The notes beneath the pieces were generated by a model that saw nothing but the letters and a program-made list of their open reading frames with translations, was not told the origin of the DNA and searched no databases. From Flavobacterium sp. ALD4 (GTDB taxonomy: Bacteria > Bacteroidota > Bacteroidia > Flavobacteriales > Flavobacteriaceae): 64,000 nucleotides of DNA. This document shows positions 1 through 8,089 of the stretch, piece after piece. Where the stretch lies: positions 166,752-230,751 of the forward strand of contig NZ_PJBJ01000029.1 in the NCBI RefSeq assembly GCF_002836475.1. Reading direction: 5' to 3'. Each line of letters starts with the position of its first letter. The first letter of the stretch is position 1. The position numbers and the translations under genes are program-made.

Positions 1-255
1 AGGCTTGAAGATATTGAAGAAGGATATCATATTTATGCTATGGATTGGTCTAAAGATAAAATAGATTTTTTTGTTGATAATAATTTAGTGTATACTTTTA
101 ATCCAGAGAATAAAACGGAAGCTATTTGGCCTTATAATCAGCCCTTTTATTTTATTGTTAATCTAGCAATTGGGGGAAGTTTTGGAGGCCCAGATGTTGA
201 TGATTCGATTTTTCCGCAAGATTTTTCTGTAGATTACATCAGAGTATACCAATAA
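1..255 (+). CDS. Glycoside hydrolase family 16 protein, C-terminal part (5' end outside window)
   Basis: The reading frame is open from base 1 and ends at TAA 253-255, so only the last 84 residues are present. They contain the typical GH16 ending: a strand with YAMDWSKDKIDFFVD, the segment PFYFIVNLAIGG, and the terminal VDYIRVYQ. GH16 enzymes are beta-jelly-roll endoglucanases and laminarinases that cut beta-1,3 or beta-1,4 glucans, usually secreted or surface-attached in flavobacteria. The catalytic ExDxxE motif would lie upstream and cannot be checked, so neither activity nor substrate can be stated. A terminator follows about 20 bases after the stop. Confidence 0.85.
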   Translation, partial: RLEDIEEGYHIYAMDWSKDKIDFFVDNNLVYTFNPENKTEAIWPYNQPFYFIVNLAIGGSFGGPDVDDSIFPQDFSVDYIRVYQ

Positions 256-275
256 ATAGAGGTCTATATGGTAAG

Positions 276-314
276 AAAAGTAGCAAGTTAAATTTAACTT
301 GCTACTTTTTTATT
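276..314 (+). terminator. Rho-independent terminator after the GH16 gene
   Basis: A perfect inverted repeat (agtagcaagttaaa paired with tttaacttgctact) is followed by a run of T, just downstream of the GH16 stop. Confidence 0.85.
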
Positions 315-627
315 TTCAGACAAGTACTTAATTTTGATGTTTTTTTTATATTTATCCGCTACTCTTTCCTGCGTTAGAATTACATGGGTCAATGTTCTTA
401 AAGTATTTTGCTGTTTAACAAAAAAAATTAAATGGAAAGTTTAAGGCCTTGTTTTTAACACTTTAAAGTTTAGGATGTTAATTTTTCTTAATTTTATTTG
501 TTTGTTAGCGTAAATATTTGTTAAATTTGAGTAACAAATTAATATTAAACAACAATTAGCCTATACCACAAAACTACTTTTAGGAAAAATTACTACAAAT
601 TTTAAACAAGAACTAAAAGGTATAACT
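315..627. other. Intergenic region upstream of the sigma factor gene
   Basis: About 310 AT-rich bases lie between the GH16 terminator and the sigma factor start. I see no coding potential and no exact TAnnTTTG box. The stretch must hold the sigma factor promoter, but I cannot place it. Confidence 0.5.
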
Positions 628-1212
628 ATGGCTAATATACAATCTCCAGACGCGTTATTGGTTCAGGATTATGTAGCAGGGAATGAAGAAGCCCTTTCAA
701 CATTAATCAAAAGACATGAATCAAGAATTTACGGCTTTATCTATTCTAAAATTTCAGATAAAGACATTTCAAATGATATCTTTCAAGACACTTTTATTAA
801 AGTAATCAAAACGTTAAAGTCTAATTCATACAACGAGGAGGGGAAATTTTTACCTTGGGTTATGCGAATTTCCCATAACCTTATTATTGACCATTTTAGA
901 AGAAACAAGAAAATGCCTCTATTTAGAGAAACAGAAGAGTTTTCAATTTTCTCGATAATGTCAGATGATTCCCCTACAATAGAAAATAAAATTATTGCTG
1001 ATCAAGTAGAAATGGATATAAAGAAGTTAATCGAAGAGCTTCCTGCTGATCAAAAGGAAGTTTTGGTGATGCGAATGTACCAAGATATGAGTTTTAAAGA
1101 GATCTCGGAAATTACAGGAGTAAGTATTAATACTTCTTTGGGCAGAATGCGTTATGCTTTAATGAACTTGAGAAAAGTTATTGACAAACATCAAATTGTT
1201 TTAACGAATTAA
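628..1212 (+). CDS. RNA polymerase sigma-70 family factor (ECF-like)
   Basis: A 194-residue protein with a sigma region 2 at about residues 20-95 (RIYGFIYSKI, DIFQDTFIKV, FLPWVMRISHNLIIDHFRR) and a sigma region 4 helix-turn-helix at about 135-185 (LPADQKEVLVMRMYQDMSFK, then EISEITGVS). Regions 1 and 3 are absent, as in ECF factors. It would direct RNA polymerase to a specific promoter set. No anti-sigma factor with a membrane segment lies next to it. The next gene is a 47-codon basic protein starting 50 bases after the stop, which may be co-transcribed. Flavobacterial homologues are common but I know of no confirmed regulon. Confidence 0.93.
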   Translation: MANIQSPDALLVQDYVAGNEEALSTLIKRHESRIYGFIYSKISDKDISNDIFQDTFIKVIKTLKSNSYNEEGKFLPWVMRISHNLIIDHFRRNKKMPLFRETEEFSIFSIMSDDSPTIENKIIADQVEMDIKKLIEELPADQKEVLVMRMYQDMSFKEISEITGVSINTSLGRMRYALMNLRKVIDKHQIVLTN

Positions 1213-1262
1213 CAATATATAGAAATATGCTGCGTTATTAATAAAAAGAAATTAATCACAGC

Positions 1263-1406
1263 ATGGCAAAAATTTACTCTAAAAAATCATTAGTCTCGAA
1301 GACAATGAAACCAAGAAAAGAAGTCGTTTCTTTTTTATTAAATTATTCAAAGGCGCTAAGCATGATAGAAATTGACGATTATAGTTTCGAAATTATTTCT
1401 AATTAG
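1263..1406 (+). CDS. Small basic protein (47 aa) downstream of the sigma factor
   Basis: An ATG at 1263 opens a 47-codon frame ending at TAG 1404-1406. The product starts MAKIYSKKSLVSKTMKPRKE and ends with IEIDDYSFEIISN. The N-terminal half is strongly basic; the C-terminal half is acidic and hydrophobic. There is no signal peptide or membrane segment. It is too short for standard ORF cut-offs, but it sits in the same direction 50 bases after the sigma factor and before the shared terminator, which suggests co-expression. I recall similar short proteins next to sigma genes in flavobacteria, but no function. It could be a regulator of the sigma factor or an unrelated small protein. Confidence 0.65.
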   Translation: MAKIYSKKSLVSKTMKPRKEVVSFLLNYSKALSMIEIDDYSFEIISN

Positions 1407-1462
1407 TACTATTGTTAGTTCAAATGCTTAAAGGTCAAGTTCTATTATGGAACTTGAATTGA

Positions 1463-1506
1463 TAAATTTCACTATTTTGTATATCAAAATAGTGAAATTT
1501 ATTTTT
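1463..1506. terminator. Bidirectional terminator between the sigma/small gene and nth
   Basis: A 16-base perfect stem (aaatttcactattttg paired with caaaatagtgaaattt) around a five-base loop, with a T-run on the plus strand and an A-run before it. It serves the convergent genes on both sides and overlaps the nth stop codon at 1499-1501. Confidence 0.85.
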
Positions 1507-2149
1507 TATAGTACGTATTTAAAACCGTTTTTCTCCCTATGGTTTTAGTGATAATGTCTTTCTCTAAATCCCAGCCTCGAGCGGGGGAATATTCTCTTCC
1601 ATACCAGATAATTTGCAAGTGCAGATCGTTCCATATTTCTTCTGGAAAAACACGTTTGGCATCTTTCTCTGTTTGGACCACATTTTTACCATTGGTCAAA
1701 TTCCAGCGGTACATTAAGCGGTGAATATGGGTGTCTACTGGGAAAGCGGCAACTCCAAAGGCCTGAGACATTACGACACTGGCTGTTTTATGTCCTACGG
1801 CAGGTAATTCTTCCAGAAACTCAAAGCTCTGCGGAACCTTTCCGCCGTGCTTGTCAATTAAAATATGCGATAATCCATGTATCCCCTTGGATTTCATTGG
1901 AGATAAACCACAGGGACGTATAATCTCTTTAATCTCCTCCACTGACATTTTTATCATGTCGTAGGGATTATCCGCTTTAGCAAAAAGCAATGGCGTAATT
2001 TTGTTTACACGCACATCAGTGCATTGTGCGGAGAGCAGCACTGCAATTAATAAGGTATACGGATCTGTATGATCTAAAGGAATGGGAATTGTCGGGTATA
2101 ATTCTTTTAACGTATTTATAACAAAGCTTACCCGTTCTTGTTTAGTCAT
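1499..2149 (-). CDS. nth: Endonuclease III (DNA glycosylase/AP lyase)
   Basis: A 216-residue HhH-GPD glycosylase, matching the family length. It removes oxidised pyrimidines in base excision repair and cleaves the abasic strand. The helix-hairpin-helix with the catalytic lysine (LPAVGHKTAS, Lys121) and the catalytic aspartate (FPVDTHIHR, Asp139) align with Lys120 and Asp138 of the E. coli enzyme. The odd point is the C-terminus: after WYGREYSPARG there is no cysteine at all, so the Cys-X6-Cys-X2-Cys-X5-Cys 4Fe-4S site of the E. coli enzyme is missing. The start is ATG at 2149. Its stop overlaps the terminator shared with the sigma locus. Confidence 0.95.
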   Translation of the reverse strand: MTKQERVSFVINTLKELYPTIPIPLDHTDPYTLLIAVLLSAQCTDVRVNKITPLLFAKADNPYDMIKMSVEEIKEIIRPCGLSPMKSKGIHGLSHILIDKHGGKVPQSFEFLEELPAVGHKTASVVMSQAFGVAAFPVDTHIHRLMYRWNLTNGKNVVQTEKDAKRVFPEEIWNDLHLQIIWYGREYSPARGWDLEKDIITKTIGRKTVLNTYYKK

Positions 2150-2193
2150 TTTTGTATTTTTATATGATGTAAAAATAATATAAATTTTAGGAT

Positions 2194-2335
2194 GTGCCTA
2201 ATCCAGCTGTTTATTACAAGTCCTCCTTCAAAAAACCTTTTTTCTAAGTTTATAAAGGAGCTTCCTGCCGGTCGCTCTTTATAATCAAGGACAAATAGTT
2301 TTTTCAGTCTGGACTTTCCACTACCATCTGGGGCA
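2194..2335. repeat. REP-like intergenic repeat, copy A
   Basis: An intergenic block between nth and bcp with boundaries like gcctaatccagctg on the left and actaccatctggggc on the right. Its centre, aaggagcttcctgccggtcg, recurs nearly unchanged near 48.68 kb. The ends are imperfect inverted repeats of each other. It has no coding potential. Confidence 0.7.
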
Positions 2336-2360
2336 TTTCATAGATTATAAACAAAAAAAT

Positions 2361-2819
2361 ATGACAACATTAAAAAAAGGGGATAAAGCACCTGATTTTT
2401 CAGGACTAGATCAAGACGGTAATGCTCACAAATTAGCTGATTACAAGGGGAAAAAATTAGTTGTTTTCTTTTATCCAAAAGCAAGTACACCAGGTTGCAC
2501 GGCCGAAGCCTGTGATCTTAGAGATAATTTTGAACGCTTTAAAGCCAATAACTATGAACTACTGGGAGTAAGCGCCGATGCACAAGCAAAACAAGCTAAA
2601 TTCAAAGAAAAATTTGATTTCCCGTTTCCGTTATTGGCAGATGAGGACAAATCAGTAATTGAAGCTTTTGGTGTTTGGGGACCTAAAAAATTTATGGGAA
2701 AAGAGTACGACGGAATTCACAGAACTACTTTTGTCATCGATGAAAATGGAATTGTCGATGAAGTAATCGACAAGGTCAAAACTAAAGCCCATGCAGACCA
2801 GATTTTAAAAGAGATGTAG
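2361..2819 (+). CDS. bcp: Thioredoxin-dependent peroxiredoxin (BCP/PrxQ type)
   Basis: A 152-residue AhpC/TSA-fold protein of the BCP subfamily. It reduces hydrogen peroxide and organic hydroperoxides with electrons from thioredoxin in the cytoplasm. The active-site segment STPGCTAEACDLRD holds the peroxidatic cysteine (Cys46) and the resolving cysteine five residues later (Cys51), the PrxQ/BCP arrangement. FFYPKASTPGC and the downstream ADAQAKQAKF match the fold. The length is normal. It is transcribed alone between a repeat and a bidirectional terminator. No upstream OxyR-like site is evident. Confidence 0.96.
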   Translation: MTTLKKGDKAPDFSGLDQDGNAHKLADYKGKKLVVFFYPKASTPGCTAEACDLRDNFERFKANNYELLGVSADAQAKQAKFKEKFDFPFPLLADEDKSVIEAFGVWGPKKFMGKEYDGIHRTTFVIDENGIVDEVIDKVKTKAHADQILKEM

Positions 2820-2848
2820 TGGCCATATGAGCTGTTTTTATTATAAAA

Positions 2849-2890
2849 AAAAAGCTACGGAAAGTGAAATTTCACTTTCCGTAGCTTTTT
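2849..2890. terminator. Bidirectional terminator between bcp and the 491-residue gene
   Basis: A near-perfect palindrome (agctacggaaagtgaaa / tttcactttccgtagct) with A-runs on the left and T-runs on the right separates two convergent genes. Confidence 0.9.
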
Positions 2891-2915
2891 AATTTTCAGA
2901 ACCGAAGTGCTTCTA

Positions 2916-4391
2916 TTAACAATCGGGGTTCAAATTATTTTCTTTCAAAACTTTAGTGGGATTGTACCCAAAAAGGCTATGCTCTTTGATTATTTCAGCA
3001 ATACCGGGAGGAAGCATTGGTTCCCAGCCTGGTTTTCCGTCGCTAATCTTTTTTAATACCTCTCGTGAGAATACTTCTAAAATTTCAGGATCATAATCAT
3101 CGATATCCACCACTTTTCCATTGAATTTGAAGAATTTGTACAATTCCTTCATTCTAGGATGTACTTTTAGATTCTCTGAGGTAGTAATATCCCCATTCTC
3201 ATCAAGCATTGGATATAAAAACACCTTCATATCGCGAAAGAATAATTTCCCGAAAGCCTCCAATATTCCACCACTTAAATGGCGGTAGTACTTTTCGTCA
3301 AAAATATCAACCAGGTTATTTACTCCCATGGCCAATCCCATTCTTGCTTTGGTATAATTGGCAAAATACTCAACCACCTTATAATATTCCTGGAAGTTTG
3401 AAATCATTACCGTTTGACCCAGTGAGCAAAGCAATTCGGCTCTGTCCATAAAATCACGTTCGTCAATTTCACCATCGGAACGTAAGTTTGATAGGGTAAT
3501 TTCAAAAACAACCAGTGTGTTTTCTTTCTCCACTTTATTTTCCTCAAGAAACATCTTTAATGATTTCTCATACATATCCATGTTTACTTTCGTAACAGGA
3601 CGGAAGCTGCCTCTTAGAGCAAGGATATTCTTTTTATATAATATTGCTGCTGGAAGTATGTTTCGGCCTTGAGGATCGAACATAACAGCATCAGTCATGC
3701 CGTTTTTTACTAATTGCAAACTCATCAAACGATTGTCTACATCTGCAAAACGAGGGCCTGAAAAATTTATAGTATCTATTTCCAGTTGGTCTTTGTCTAA
3801 ATGATCGTATAAGTAACGCAATAATCTTTTGGGATCATTGTATTTATAGTAAGCACCATAAATTAAATTTACCCCTAAGATACCAAGAGTTTCCTGTTGC
3901 AATCGAGCATCAGTTTCTTTAAAACGGATATGAAGTATAATTTCATTATAATCTTCATCTGGCTCAATTTGATAACGAATACCGACCCATCCGTGGCCTT
4001 TAAATTGTTTTGCAAAATCAATGGTAGCTACAGTATTAGCATAGCTAAAAAACATCTTATGCGGATGTTTTTCTCTGCTCAAACGCTCTTCAATTAGCTG
4101 GCCTTCCATGGTAATCATTCTTTTGAGCCTGCTTTCCGTCACATAACGTCCGTCCTGCTCTATACCATATATAGCATCACTAAAATCTTTATCATAGGCA
4201 GACATCGCTTTCGCTATAGTTCCAGATGAACCACCAGATCTAAAAAAATGTCTTACAGTTTCTTGTCCAGCACCAATTTCAGCAAAGGTCCCATATATAT
4301 TTTCGTTTAAATTTATACGAAGGGCTTTGTCTTTTATTGATGGTATTTGAGCGATGACTTTGTCACCTTTTAATTTTATTTCTGTATCCAT
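2916..4391 (-). CDS. Conserved protein of unknown function (491 aa, cytosolic)
   Basis: A long intact protein starting MDTEIKLKGDKVIAQIPSIK. It has no signal peptide, membrane helix or lipobox, so it is probably cytoplasmic. Recognisable stretches include an N-terminal FAEIGAGQETVRHFF, an SGTIAKAMSAYD segment, a basic R/K-rich middle, and a C-terminal block ending MLPPGIAEIIKEHSLFGY. I recall Bacteroidota homologues of this length carrying labels such as nicotinate-nucleotide adenylyltransferase or TonB-dependent receptor. I see neither a nucleotidyltransferase (H/T)xGH motif nor a barrel, so I do not support those names. It stands alone, convergent with bcp and divergent from the MBL gene. 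The function is not recognised. Confidence 0.85.
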   Translation of the reverse strand: MDTEIKLKGDKVIAQIPSIKDKALRINLNENIYGTFAEIGAGQETVRHFFRSGGSSGTIAKAMSAYDKDFSDAIYGIEQDGRYVTESRLKRMITMEGQLIEERLSREKHPHKMFFSYANTVATIDFAKQFKGHGWVGIRYQIEPDEDYNEIILHIRFKETDARLQQETLGILGVNLIYGAYYKYNDPKRLLRYLYDHLDKDQLEIDTINFSGPRFADVDNRLMSLQLVKNGMTDAVMFDPQGRNILPAAILYKKNILALRGSFRPVTKVNMDMYEKSLKMFLEENKVEKENTLVVFEITLSNLRSDGEIDERDFMDRAELLCSLGQTVMISNFQEYYKVVEYFANYTKARMGLAMGVNNLVDIFDEKYYRHLSGGILEAFGKLFFRDMKVFLYPMLDENGDITTSENLKVHPRMKELYKFFKFNGKVVDIDDYDPEILEVFSREVLKKISDGKPGWEPMLPPGIAEIIKEHSLFGYNPTKVLKENNLNPDC

Positions 4392-4487
4392 TATATTTTA
4401 AATATGGCTAATATGATACAAAGTTAGTTAAATAGGTTTCTTATGAAAGATAATTAATCCTATTTTTGTAAAAAAATAAAAGAGAAA

Positions 4488-5252
4488 TTGAAGGTATATT
4501 TTTTAGGCACTGGAACATCGCAAGGGATTCCCGTTATTGGAAGTAATCATCCCGTATGCAAAAGCACTGATTTCAAAGACAAAAGGCTCCGTGTTTCTGT
4601 CTGGGTTACTTGGGACGATCATTCTTATGTAATTGATTGCGGTCCTGATTTTAGGCAGCAAATGCTTGCGTCTAATTGTGAGAAAGTAGATGGGATTCTT
4701 TTTACTCATGAACATGCGGATCATACTTCGGGTATAGATGACATACGTCCGTTTAATTTTAAACAAGGAGAGATTCCCATTTATGCGCATGATCGTGTGA
4801 TTAATAATCTTAAGGAACGCTTTAACTACATTTTTACAACTGTAAATCGTTATCCTGGTGCACCGTCCGTAAAAACTATTCCTGTTGTTAATAATGAACC
4901 GTTTCAAATAGGAAATAAAGTTGCGATTCCAGTAAATGTAATGCACGGTAACCTGCAGGTATTCGGATATAGAATTGACGACTTTGCCTATCTTACTGAT
5001 GTCAAAACAATCGATGAAAGTGAAATCCCAAAACTAAAAAATTTAAAAGTATTAGTGATAAATACATTAAGGGAAGAGCCTCATTTCTCGCATTTAAATC
5101 TGGAAGAAGCCTTGGATTTAATTGCGCTACTAAAACCTGAAAAAACATATTTAACTCATGTAAGTCATCTTTTCGGCTTTCATGAAGAAGTGCAAAAGAA
5201 ATTGCCTGAAAATGTTTACCTTGCTTATGATAATTTAGAAATTACACTATAA
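4488..5252 (+). CDS. MBL-fold metallo-hydrolase (PhnP-like)
   Basis: A 254-residue metallo-beta-lactamase-fold protein. The metal site THEHADH (His74, His76, Asp78, His79) and the later DVKTID and LTHVSHLFG segments are in place. The N-terminus FLGTGTSQGIP and the Cys24 in HPVCKST resemble the PhnP/phosphodiesterase branch, which cleaves phosphodiesters with two metals. The only sensible start is TTG at 4488, because the next methionine is past the first strands. It is followed 13 bases later by a small anchored protein, probably in one transcript. The true substrate is unknown. Confidence 0.85.
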   Translation: MKVYFLGTGTSQGIPVIGSNHPVCKSTDFKDKRLRVSVWVTWDDHSYVIDCGPDFRQQMLASNCEKVDGILFTHEHADHTSGIDDIRPFNFKQGEIPIYAHDRVINNLKERFNYIFTTVNRYPGAPSVKTIPVVNNEPFQIGNKVAIPVNVMHGNLQVFGYRIDDFAYLTDVKTIDESEIPKLKNLKVLVINTLREEPHFSHLNLEEALDLIALLKPEKTYLTHVSHLFGFHEEVQKKLPENVYLAYDNLEITL

Positions 5253-5265
5253 TAAAAAAATTAAA

Positions 5266-5766
5266 ATGAAAAGATCTTTTATGCTATATGCAGTTATATT
5301 ACTGGTTCTCATGAATGTTTTTACCTACAGCTTTTATAGTAAAGAGGTTGAATATGAGCAAAATAGGTATGAAAAAACAACTAAAAAATTAAGAGAAAGT
5401 TTGAATTCAGCTACGGTTAAATTGAATGACGCTAATTATTTTTCTTTGGAAAAAAATGAAAATGCCCAAAACTATTTTGACTCCGGGGATTCAGAAAAAA
5501 TGATTAAGTATGAAGAATTAATTCCTCATGTAACGGAGAAATTGTTAGATTTCAATTCAAATCCAAAAGGAAATCCTTATGTAGGTCAAGATCAAATTGG
5601 GATCAATAAATTCATTATCAACAAAGTAAAAATTCTAAATCACCGATGGATTATCGCTGACTATAGCGATGGTGAAATATGGGGCGAAGTATTGCTCAAG
5701 TATTTCGTTAATAGTGATCAAAGCATTTCTTTTGAAGTAAATCAAAGTTTATTATATCAGAAATAA
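5266..5766 (+). CDS. Hypothetical protein with an N-terminal membrane anchor (166 aa)
   Basis: The product has a hydrophobic segment at residues 4-23 (SFMLYAVILLVLMNVFTY) with no clear cleavage site. A charged, probably helical stretch follows (about residues 30-60), then a mixed domain ending SLLYQK. It is predicted to be anchored in the inner membrane with the bulk in the periplasm. It begins 13 bases after the MBL hydrolase and ends in a strong terminator, so the two probably form an operon. I recognise no family with certainty. Confidence 0.8.
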   Translation: MKRSFMLYAVILLVLMNVFTYSFYSKEVEYEQNRYEKTTKKLRESLNSATVKLNDANYFSLEKNENAQNYFDSGDSEKMIKYEELIPHVTEKLLDFNSNPKGNPYVGQDQIGINKFIINKVKILNHRWIIADYSDGEIWGEVLLKYFVNSDQSISFEVNQSLLYQK

Positions 5767-5800
5767 AAAAAAGGGTTCCAAATTTTGGAACCCTTTTTTG
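5766..5800. terminator. Bidirectional terminator
   Basis: A hairpin with stem gggttccaaa / tttggaaccc flanked by A-run and T-run lies between the convergent hypothetical gene and the esterase gene. Confidence 0.9.
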
Positions 5801-5807
5801 ATTTGTT

Positions 5808-6449
5808 TTAGAGCCAATTTTGGAAATCGGTAAAAATTTGTGGTGATATTCCATGACCAATAGGGTATTCTTTATAGATAGATTCTATCCCTAATGTATC
5901 TAAAAATGGCGTTGTTTTTCTGGCCCAAGTTACTGGAATTACTTGGTCAACGACCCCATGAGAAGCAAATATACTTAGTTTTGAGAAATCGTTATTTCGG
6001 TAATTTTCTTCTAGAATTTCTTCATTTATATAGCCACTCAAAGCAATCACTTTGTTAATTTTTTCAGGATGTGACAAAGCAATGGCATAACTCAATATGG
6101 CACCTTGGCTGAAGCCAAGTAAAGAAACCGCTTTTGCGTCAATAAAATAATTAAGGATTAATTCATCGATGAAACCAGCAATTAAATCTCTCGAAGATTT
6201 TGCCTGTTCATTATCGGAAAATTTATTTTGATCTGCATCAAAATTGATGGCATACCAGGCATAGCTACCGTACTGTATGTCATAAGGTGCTTTCGCGGAT
6301 ATAACGTAATAGGTATCGGGAAGTTCATTTGCAAAGGAAAACAAATCTTCCGCATTGCTGCCGTATCCGTGTAGTAAAAGTAAGAGGGGGTTTTTGTCTA
6401 ATTTTATTTTGGGCTCTCTAATGAGATAGTCAAGTGATAATTTATTCAT
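5808..6449 (-). CDS. Alpha/beta hydrolase (phospholipase/carboxylesterase family)
   Basis: A 213-residue serine hydrolase. The oxyanion segment LLLLHGYGSNAEDLF is at about residues 22-36 and the nucleophile elbow LLGFSQGAILSY near residue 113. The acid is in HGVVDQVIP and the catalytic histidine in PIGHGISP near the end. This matches the carboxylesterase/lysophospholipase family, which cleaves short acyl esters. There is no signal peptide, so it is cytoplasmic. It is the last gene of a minus-strand run, 4 bases after the small membrane protein gene. The natural substrate is not known. Confidence 0.9.
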   Translation of the reverse strand: MNKLSLDYLIREPKIKLDKNPLLLLLHGYGSNAEDLFSFANELPDTYYVISAKAPYDIQYGSYAWYAINFDADQNKFSDNEQAKSSRDLIAGFIDELILNYFIDAKAVSLLGFSQGAILSYAIALSHPEKINKVIALSGYINEEILEENYRNNDFSKLSIFASHGVVDQVIPVTWARKTTPFLDTLGIESIYKEYPIGHGISPQIFTDFQNWL

Positions 6450-6453
6450 TTTT

Positions 6454-6780
6454 TTAAGATATGTTTACTAACCATTTTTGGAAGAGGTTGCCTAATAGCG
6501 GCATTGGTTTTGTTTCCCCTTTTATTGCGCTGAACATGCCGTAAGACCATAGTACAGAGACGAAAACCCACATTGGAACCGAAATCAGCAGGCTATCAAA
6601 ATTACTGATAATTAAGCCTAACGATATAAAGGTAAGGGTTATTCCCAGTCCTTGTCGGATGTGAAACGATGCAAATGTATTCTTATCTTCGGAGTTCATG
6701 GACATGGCGATAAAAACTCCTATACCTAAAATATAACTGGTGATCGCTGCCGTTTTTCCTTTTTCAATAGTATTATTCAT
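6454..6780 (-). CDS. Small integral membrane protein (DUF4870/Tic20-like)
   Basis: A 108-residue protein with three or four hydrophobic helices. The features that suggest the DUF4870/Tic20-like group are FASFHIRQGLGIT between the first two helices and the end motif IKGETKPMPLLGNLFQKWL. No catalytic site is visible. It lies between the dihydroorotase-like gene (9 bases upstream) and the esterase (4 bases downstream), so it is probably co-transcribed with both. Family assignment is by motif memory only. Confidence 0.75.
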   Translation of the reverse strand: MNNTIEKGKTAAITSYILGIGVFIAMSMNSEDKNTFASFHIRQGLGITLTFISLGLIISNFDSLLISVPMWVFVSVLWSYGMFSAIKGETKPMPLLGNLFQKWLVNIS

Positions 6781-6789
6781 GTTGTATTA

Positions 6790-8043
6790 TTATGCTAATA
6801 TTAATTTTCCTTGGTTTACGATTCCGTAAACTTTTCCTTTTGTTTCTGTTCCCAGAAATGCTGAGTTTTTAGATTTTGATAAGATCGCCGCTTTGTTAAA
6901 AACCGCTTTTCCCTCGGGGGTGAATAAACTAATATTCGCTTTGGCTCCCTCTACGATAGGATGATTTTCGATGCCAAAAACGATTTTTCCTGAAGTCAGT
7001 TTTTCAATTACTTTTTCTAATGGTAAAATGGTCATTAAAGCACCATAAGCGCTTTCTAATCCTATAGTTCCATTTTTAGCCATATCAAACTCCATTTTTT
7101 TATGTTCAATATCCATAGGGTTATGGTCTGATGTAATCATATCAATGGTATTGTCCAATACTCCTGCGAGTAATGCTTTTCGATCTTTTTCCGTACGTAG
7201 TGGAGGAGAAACTTTAAATCGGGTATCAAAACCTTCCAGTTTTTCATCGGTCAACACTAAATGATGCACTGCTGCGCTACAGCTGACCTGCAATCCTTTT
7301 GCTTTTGCTTCTTTGATTAATTGAACTGATTTTGCAGTAGATATTGTTGGAATGTGCAACTTCCCTCCAGTGTACTCCAATAAAAATAAGTTTCTCGCAA
7401 TTTGTAACTCTTCGGCTAAATTAGGAATTCCTTTAAGCCCTAATCGAGTTGAAATCACCCCTTCATTAACTACGCCTTGTCCTTTTATTTTTTCGTCTTG
7501 GGGAAATGCAATCACTAATCCGTCAAAATCCTGTACATATTGCAGAGTGATTTTAAGTAAATTAGCATTGTCTTGGCTTTTATTATAATCTCCAAAGGCA
7601 ACCGCTCCACAATTTGTCATGTCGAATAATTCAGCCATATCTTTTCCTTCACTTCCTTTTGTCAAAGCTCCTATCGGAAAAAGTTGTGTAGCACTTCCAG
7701 CCGCTTTATTCTGAACAAAGTTAACTTGTGATTGATTGTCAATAACAGGGAAGGAGTTGGGTTGCAAAGCGATAGCGGTAAAACCACTTTTTGCGGCAAC
7801 ATTCAATCCATTCGAAATAGTTTCCCTTTCTTCAAAACCCGGTTCGCCAAGCGAAACACTACTGTCAAACCAGCCTTGTGATACATGGAGGTTGTCTAAT
7901 TTTATTTCTTCGGTTTTATCTGAATTGGGAAGGGAAGCGGCTATTTTTTCTATAAAACCATCTACAACTAAAATATCCAATATCTTATTGTGAAAAGGAC
8001 TTTGCGAATCGATGATTTTTGCTTCTCGGAGGATAAATTTCAT
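6790..8043 (-). CDS. Dihydroorotase-like protein, probably non-catalytic
   Basis: A 417-residue amidohydrolase-fold protein of the class I dihydroorotase family, which closes the ring in pyrimidine synthesis. The family scaffold is clear: the N-terminal half with GFTAIALQPNSFPVIDN, the segment SCSAAVHHLVLTDEKL, the strand with TSDHNP, and the C-terminal composite beta domain. The metal-binding signature D-x-H-V-H-L-R-E-P-G reads DSSVSLGEPG here, so both histidines are serines. The usual HIxHxST reads HIPTIST, so another ligand is lost. The fold is kept but catalysis is doubtful, as in PyrC'-type structural partners of aspartate transcarbamoylase. It follows the BatA gene by 46 bases. Confidence 0.88.
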   Translation of the reverse strand: MKFILREAKIIDSQSPFHNKILDILVVDGFIEKIAASLPNSDKTEEIKLDNLHVSQGWFDSSVSLGEPGFEERETISNGLNVAAKSGFTAIALQPNSFPVIDNQSQVNFVQNKAAGSATQLFPIGALTKGSEGKDMAELFDMTNCGAVAFGDYNKSQDNANLLKITLQYVQDFDGLVIAFPQDEKIKGQGVVNEGVISTRLGLKGIPNLAEELQIARNLFLLEYTGGKLHIPTISTAKSVQLIKEAKAKGLQVSCSAAVHHLVLTDEKLEGFDTRFKVSPPLRTEKDRKALLAGVLDNTIDMITSDHNPMDIEHKKMEFDMAKNGTIGLESAYGALMTILPLEKVIEKLTSGKIVFGIENHPIVEGAKANISLFTPEGKAVFNKAAILSKSKNSAFLGTETKGKVYGIVNQGKLILA

Positions 8044-8089
8044 ATATAGAGACTGTTTTTTTTAATTCTGGATTCCAAAATCATATAAT

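Noticed and set aside
2916..4391. Naming this gene nicotinate-nucleotide adenylyltransferase
   Set aside because: The (H/T)xGH nucleotidyltransferase motif was not found in the 491 residues.
4503..4946. A 147-codon open frame on the minus strand inside the MBL hydrolase gene
   Set aside because: It is antisense to a gene with a complete metal site, has no family features, and its composition follows from the coding strand.
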